Part shown: positions 60,870 through 64,000 of the stretch, piece after piece
How positions within the stretch are numbered: position 1 is the stretch's first letter
Layout: each line of letters opens with the position of its first letter
DNA from: Pseudomonadota bacterium
GTDB taxonomy: Bacteria; Pseudomonadota; Alphaproteobacteria; Caulobacterales; Caulobacteraceae
Length of the DNA: 64,000 bases
NCBI GenBank assembly: GCA_023451375.1
Contig: JAEXZS010000097.1
Location: 86,368-150,367, forward strand
Direction of reading: 5' to 3'
The notes under the pieces: generated by a model
What the model was told of the DNA's origin: nothing
Database searches by the model: none
The model's input: the letters and a program-made list of their open reading frames with translations, nothing else
Translations under genes and position numbers: made by a program

Positions 60870-61421
60870 ATGCGCCGCCCGCTGCCCACCGACGCCGAGG
60901 TCCGCGAGATCCTGTCCCGCCGACGCACCCGGCCGGCGCCGCGGCCGGCGCCTCGCGCCGGCAAGGCGCTGACGCCGCTGATCAAGAAGCTGGACGAGCG
61001 GTTCGGACGCGGCGCCGGGGCGCTGGAGCCCCGCTGGCGCGAGATCGTCGGCGACCGCCTGGCCCGCGTCACGCGCCCGCAGAAGCTGACCAAGGGCAAG
61101 GGCGGCCAGCCCGGGGTCCTGGAGCTGCGCGTCGCCGGGGCCGCCGCCCTGCTGGTGCAACATCAGTCCGAGGAGATCCTGTCCCGCGTCAACCTGTTCC
61201 TGGGCCAGGGCGCGGTCGGCAAGCTGCGCATCGCCCAGGGACCGGTCAAACCCCTGGCGGAGCCCGCCCAGCGCCCGAAATCGACCAAGGCGGCCCCGCC
61301 CCTGCCCGCCGCGGCCGAGGCAGAACTGGCCGCCTCCCTCGCCGACGCGCCCGATGCGCTGAAGACGGCCCTGGCCCGCCTGGGCCGCGCGGCGATGTCG
61401 CGGGGCGACGGTCAAGATTGA
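60870..61421 (+). CDS. DUF721 domain protein (DciA-like)
   Basis: 183 residues, basic N-terminus. The DUF721 core (~30-125) has LIKKLDERFGRG, LEPRWREIVGDRLARVTRPQKL, and a strand GVLELRVAGAAALLVQHQSEEILSRVN. DciA, the family's characterised member, loads the replicative helicase in bacteria lacking DnaC, but this alphaproteobacterial branch next to mutY and smc is not itself proven. The C-terminal ~50 residues are Ala/Pro-rich. Confidence 0.82.
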   Translation: MRRPLPTDAEVREILSRRRTRPAPRPAPRAGKALTPLIKKLDERFGRGAGALEPRWREIVGDRLARVTRPQKLTKGKGGQPGVLELRVAGAAALLVQHQSEEILSRVNLFLGQGAVGKLRIAQGPVKPLAEPAQRPKSTKAAPPLPAAAEAELAASLADAPDALKTALARLGRAAMSRGDGQD

Positions 61422-61517
61422 CAAAACTTCGCCGCACCTGTTCTCGACAAGGTCCGCATTGCGCTGTTCCGGGGGAATCGCGCGATCATCAGGCATAGCC
61501 CCGACCAAGGAAGTCCA

Positions 61518-62162
61518 ATGGCCCCGACCGAATCCCGCCTCGCCCGCATGAGCCGCCGCGCGGCGATCACCGGCGCCGCCCTGGCGACCATGGCCCTGGC
61601 GGCCTGCGGCGGCGGGGCGAAGGGCGCGGCCGAGGGCGACATGGCGATGGGCGCGCCCGAGGGCGCCAAGGTCACCGTGGTCGAGTACGCCTCGGTCACC
61701 TGCCCGCACTGCGCCCTGTGGCAGGCCAACACCTGGCCGGCGTTCAAGGCCAAGTACGTCGACACCAACAAGGTCCGCTACGTCTTCCGCGAACTGCCGA
61801 CCCCGCCGATCGACGCCGCCACCGCCGGTTTCTTGGTCGCCCGCTGCGCCGGCGAGGACAAGTATTTCGACGTGGTCCATCAGCTGATGGCCACGCAGCA
61901 GGAGATGGTCACGACCTCGCCGCGCGACTGGCTGCTGCGCACCGCGCAGGCCGCCGGCCTGTCCGAAGACCAGTTCAACCAGTGCATCACCGACCGTGAC
62001 GCCATCGCCGCCATGGACCAGCGCATCCAGGCCGCCCGCGCCCAGGGCGTGACCGGCACCCCGGCCTTCTACGTCAACGACAAGCAGGTGGTCACCCCCG
62101 GCGGCCAAGGCGCCAGCCTGGCCGACCTGTCGGCCGCCATCGACGCCGAACTGACCAAGTGA
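61518..62162 (+). CDS. DsbA-like thiol oxidoreductase, lipoprotein
   Basis: 214 residues. Signal with twin arginines (MSRRAAITGAAL) and lipobox LAAC (Cys30), so probably membrane-anchored and perhaps Tat-exported. Thioredoxin fold with CPHC active site (Cys62, Cys65) and cis-proline loop GVTGTPAFYVN near 175. The start is supported by AAGGAAG five bases before. Overlaps by GTGA with a second DsbA-like gene. Members next to smc are conserved in alphaproteobacteria; likely donors of disulfides to exported proteins. Confidence 0.9.
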   Translation: MAPTESRLARMSRRAAITGAALATMALAACGGGAKGAAEGDMAMGAPEGAKVTVVEYASVTCPHCALWQANTWPAFKAKYVDTNKVRYVFRELPTPPIDAATAGFLVARCAGEDKYFDVVHQLMATQQEMVTTSPRDWLLRTAQAAGLSEDQFNQCITDRDAIAAMDQRIQAARAQGVTGTPAFYVNDKQVVTPGGQGASLADLSAAIDAELTK

Positions 62163-62773
62163 TCGCCCGCGTGATCCGCGCTTCGCTTCTGGCCCTGCCC
62201 CTGACCGTCGCCCTGTTGGCCGGGGCGCCGGCCTCGGCCGCCGAACCCGCGCCCGTCACCGCCGCCGACCGCGTCCTGGGCGCGGCGGACGCCCCGGTGA
62301 CGGTGGTGGAGTATTCCTCCTTCGTCTGCCCGCACTGCGCGACCTGGACCAACACGGTGATGCCCGCGTTCAAGACGCGCTTCATCGACACGGGCCAGGT
62401 CCGCTTCGTCTATCGCGACCTGCCGACCTCGCCGGCGCCCGTGTCGACGCTGGCGGCGAAGGTTTCGCGCTGCGTCGCGCCGGACAAGGCCTTCGACGTC
62501 ATCGAACTGCTGATGAAGCAGCAGGAGGCGGCGCGGCTGATGCGCTATCCCCAGGGCTGGTTCGTCAACGCCATCGAGATCGGCGGCCGTCCGTCGGAAG
62601 AGGTGATCGCCTGCGTCGAGGACCCGGCAACCCAGGCCGCGCTGGACGCCCAGGTGGCCGACGCCCAGGCGGCGGACATCCGCGGCACCCCCACCTTCTT
62701 CGTCAACGGCAAGCGGGTCGAGGACACCTCGCTGGAAGGCCTGGCGGCGGTGATCGAGCCGCTGTTGCCGTGA
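62159..62773 (+). CDS. DsbA-like thiol oxidoreductase, soluble periplasmic
   Basis: 204 residues, GTG start coupled to the upstream copy. Sec-type signal peptide (ending APASAAEP, ~residue 28) without lipobox, CPHC active site at Cys57-Cys60 and cis-Pro loop DIRGTPTFFVNG near 178. Related to but clearly diverged from the upstream lipoprotein, so the two probably split roles by location or substrate. Confidence 0.9.
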   Translation: MIARVIRASLLALPLTVALLAGAPASAAEPAPVTAADRVLGAADAPVTVVEYSSFVCPHCATWTNTVMPAFKTRFIDTGQVRFVYRDLPTSPAPVSTLAAKVSRCVAPDKAFDVIELLMKQQEAARLMRYPQGWFVNAIEIGGRPSEEVIACVEDPATQAALDAQVADAQAADIRGTPTFFVNGKRVEDTSLEGLAAVIEPLLP

Positions 62774-62785
62774 CCGGCTGAGCCG

Positions 62786-64000
62786 ATGCAGTTCCAGCGC
62801 CTCCGGCTCGTCGGCTTCAAGTCTTTCGTCGATCCCGCCGAGGTGCACATCGAGCCGGGGCTGACCGGGGTCGTCGGCCCCAACGGCTGCGGCAAATCGA
62901 ACGTGCTGGAAAGCCTGCGCTGGGTCATGGGCGCCAACTCGGCCAAGGCCATGCGCGGCCAGGGCATGGACGACGTGATCTTCGCCGGCGCCGCCGGACG
63001 CCCGCCGCGCAGCCACGCCGAAGTCCAGCTGACCATCGACAACGCCCAGCGCCGCGCGCCCCAGCCCTTCACCGACAGCCCGGTGCTGGAGGTGTCGCGC
63101 CGCATCGACCGGGGCCAGGGCTCGACCTACCGCATCAACGGCAAGGAGGTGCGGGCGCGCGACGTGCAGCTGCTGTTCGCCGACGCCTCGACCGGCGCCA
63201 ACTCGCCCGCCCTGGTGCGCCAGGGCCAGATCAGCGAACTGATCGCCGCCAAGCCCCAGAACCGCCGCCGCATCCTGGAAGAGGCCGGCGGCGTCGCCGG
63301 CCTGCACACGCGTCGGCACGAAGCCGAGCTGCGGCTGAAGGCGGCGGAAACCAACCTCGAACGGTTGGACGACATCGGGCGCGAGCTGGAGACGGCGCTG
63401 AACCGGCTGAAGCGGGAGGCGCGCCAGGCCGAGAAGTACAAGAAGATTTCGGCCGAGATCCGCGCCCTGCAGGCCGCCCTGCTCTACGTCCGCTGGAACG
63501 ACGCCCGGATCGCCGCCGAGGCCGCCGCCCAGGAGCTGCGCGACGCGGACCGGGCGGTCGCAGAGACCACGACCGCCGCCGCCGCCGCCCAGACCGCCGC
63601 CCTGGCCGCGCAGGAGGCGCTGAAGCCGGCGCGGGAAGAGGACGCCGTGGCCTCGGCCCTGCTGCACCGCGCCAGCCTGGAGCGCGACCGGCTCGACATG
63701 GCCGAACAGGCCGCGCGCGCCGAGGTCGACCGCCTGAAGGCCGAGGCGGCCCGCATCAGCGCGGACGCCGAGCGCGAGGAAGGCATGGCCGCCGATGCGC
63801 GGCGCGAACTGGACCGCCTCGACCACGAGCTGGAACGGCTGAACACGGAGATCGCCGCCGCCCCCGAGCGCGGCCCCGAACTGGACAAGGCCCTGGCCGC
63901 CGCCGAGGACGCGCGCAAGGCGGCCGACGCCGAGGTGGAGCGGCTGGCCGGAACCCTGGCCGCCGTCGAGGCCCGCGCCAACGCCGAGACCGCCCGCAAG
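62786..64000 (+). CDS. smc: Chromosome segregation protein SMC (3'-truncated by window edge)
   Basis: The first 405 codons of the SMC ATPase; no stop before the window ends. Walker A GPNGCGKSN at residues 31-39; LRLVGFKSFVDPAEVHIEPGLTGVV before it; Q-loop VRQGQISELIAAKPQNRRRILEEAGGVAGLHTRR near 150; then an Ala/Glu/Arg-rich coiled coil from about residue 175 on. SMC with ScpA/ScpB compacts and segregates chromosomes. It starts 12 bases after the second DsbA-like gene. Confidence 0.96.
   Translation, partial: MQFQRLRLVGFKSFVDPAEVHIEPGLTGVVGPNGCGKSNVLESLRWVMGANSAKAMRGQGMDDVIFAGAAGRPPRSHAEVQLTIDNAQRRAPQPFTDSPVLEVSRRIDRGQGSTYRINGKEVRARDVQLLFADASTGANSPALVRQGQISELIAAKPQNRRRILEEAGGVAGLHTRRHEAELRLKAAETNLERLDDIGRELETALNRLKREARQAEKYKKISAEIRALQAALLYVRWNDARIAAEAAAQELRDADRAVAETTTAAAAAQTAALAAQEALKPAREEDAVASALLHRASLERDRLDMAEQAARAEVDRLKAEAARISADAEREEGMAADARRELDRLDHELERLNTEIAAAPERGPELDKALAAAEDARKAADAEVERLAGTLAAVEARANAETARK

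Noticed and set aside
1..64000. CRISPR arrays, tRNA or rRNA genes, prophage or insertion sequences
   Set aside because: I saw no regularly spaced direct repeats, no recognisable tRNA or rRNA sequence and no transposase, integrase or phage structural genes; the dispersed palindromes are non-coding.

Overview
The window reads as a continuous stretch of core chromosome from a very GC-rich alphaproteobacterium, most likely of the Caulobacterales (Brevundimonas/Caulobacter type). The evidence is a CcrM-type GANTC adenine methyltransferase gene close to mutY, a DUF721 gene, DsbA-like genes and smc; a long FtsZ with a disordered linker and the terminal LEIPSFLRRLAN peptide; a large TonB-dependent receptor; and the merged lptF-lptG-lptD-surA-pdxA-rsmA operon. 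I see no prophage, insertion sequence, CRISPR array, rRNA or tRNA. All but a few percent of the sequence is coding, and no gene-free stretch exceeds about 300 bases.

Layout. 1-8764 (+): a 5'-truncated aldo/keto reductase, a Pr6Pr membrane protein, UbiD, a MazEF-like toxin-antitoxin pair of lower GC, a small membrane protein, a secreted M14 peptidase, a MAPEG protein, PmbA and a CysQ-like phosphatase. 8765-11933: a palindromic intergenic repeat, then on the minus strand a YffB/ArsC-like protein and a TonB-dependent receptor. 12159-17861 (+): an FKBP lipoprotein, an alpha/beta hydrolase and two tandem M61 peptidases. 17904-20928: DoxX, pirin with a divergent LysR regulator, and two I78-like lipoproteins. 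20790-22746 (-): holC and pepA, divergent from 22887-32073 (+), lptF-lptG-lptD-surA-pdxA-rsmA-aminotransferase, which handles LPS export and outer-membrane assembly with B6 and 16S rRNA steps attached.

32243-43456 is all minus strand: an orphan hybrid histidine kinase, then the fatty-acid cluster read fabD-fabG-acpP-fabF-mltG-yicC-gmk, preceded by a purple-acid-phosphatase-like protein and an Nramp-related transporter. 43557-46269 (+) is lgt-midA-pgeF. 46266-55058 (-) is the 3' half of the division and cell-wall cluster, read murC-(GFA fragment)-murB-ddl-ftsQ-ftsA-ftsZ-lpxC. 55172-59815 (+) is ccrM, a GT4 glycosyltransferase and a glycogen-debranching enzyme. mutY (-) follows, and divergent from it come the DUF721 gene, two DsbA-like genes and the start of smc, which runs off the window.

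Together these genes cover envelope building (lipid A, LPS export, peptidoglycan precursors, lipoprotein modification, fatty acids), division and chromosome-cycle functions (FtsQAZ, CcrM, SMC) and periplasmic protein quality. I found no clearly new multi-gene system. The most interesting leads are small: three kinds of palindromic intergenic repeat, one of them inside the fab operon; a GFA fragment translationally coupled between murC and murB; paired I78-like lipoproteins with an extra CxxC; dyad-rich control regions at ccrM, ftsZ-lpxC and the glycan genes; and a TATATA element between the closely divergent mutY and DUF721 genes.
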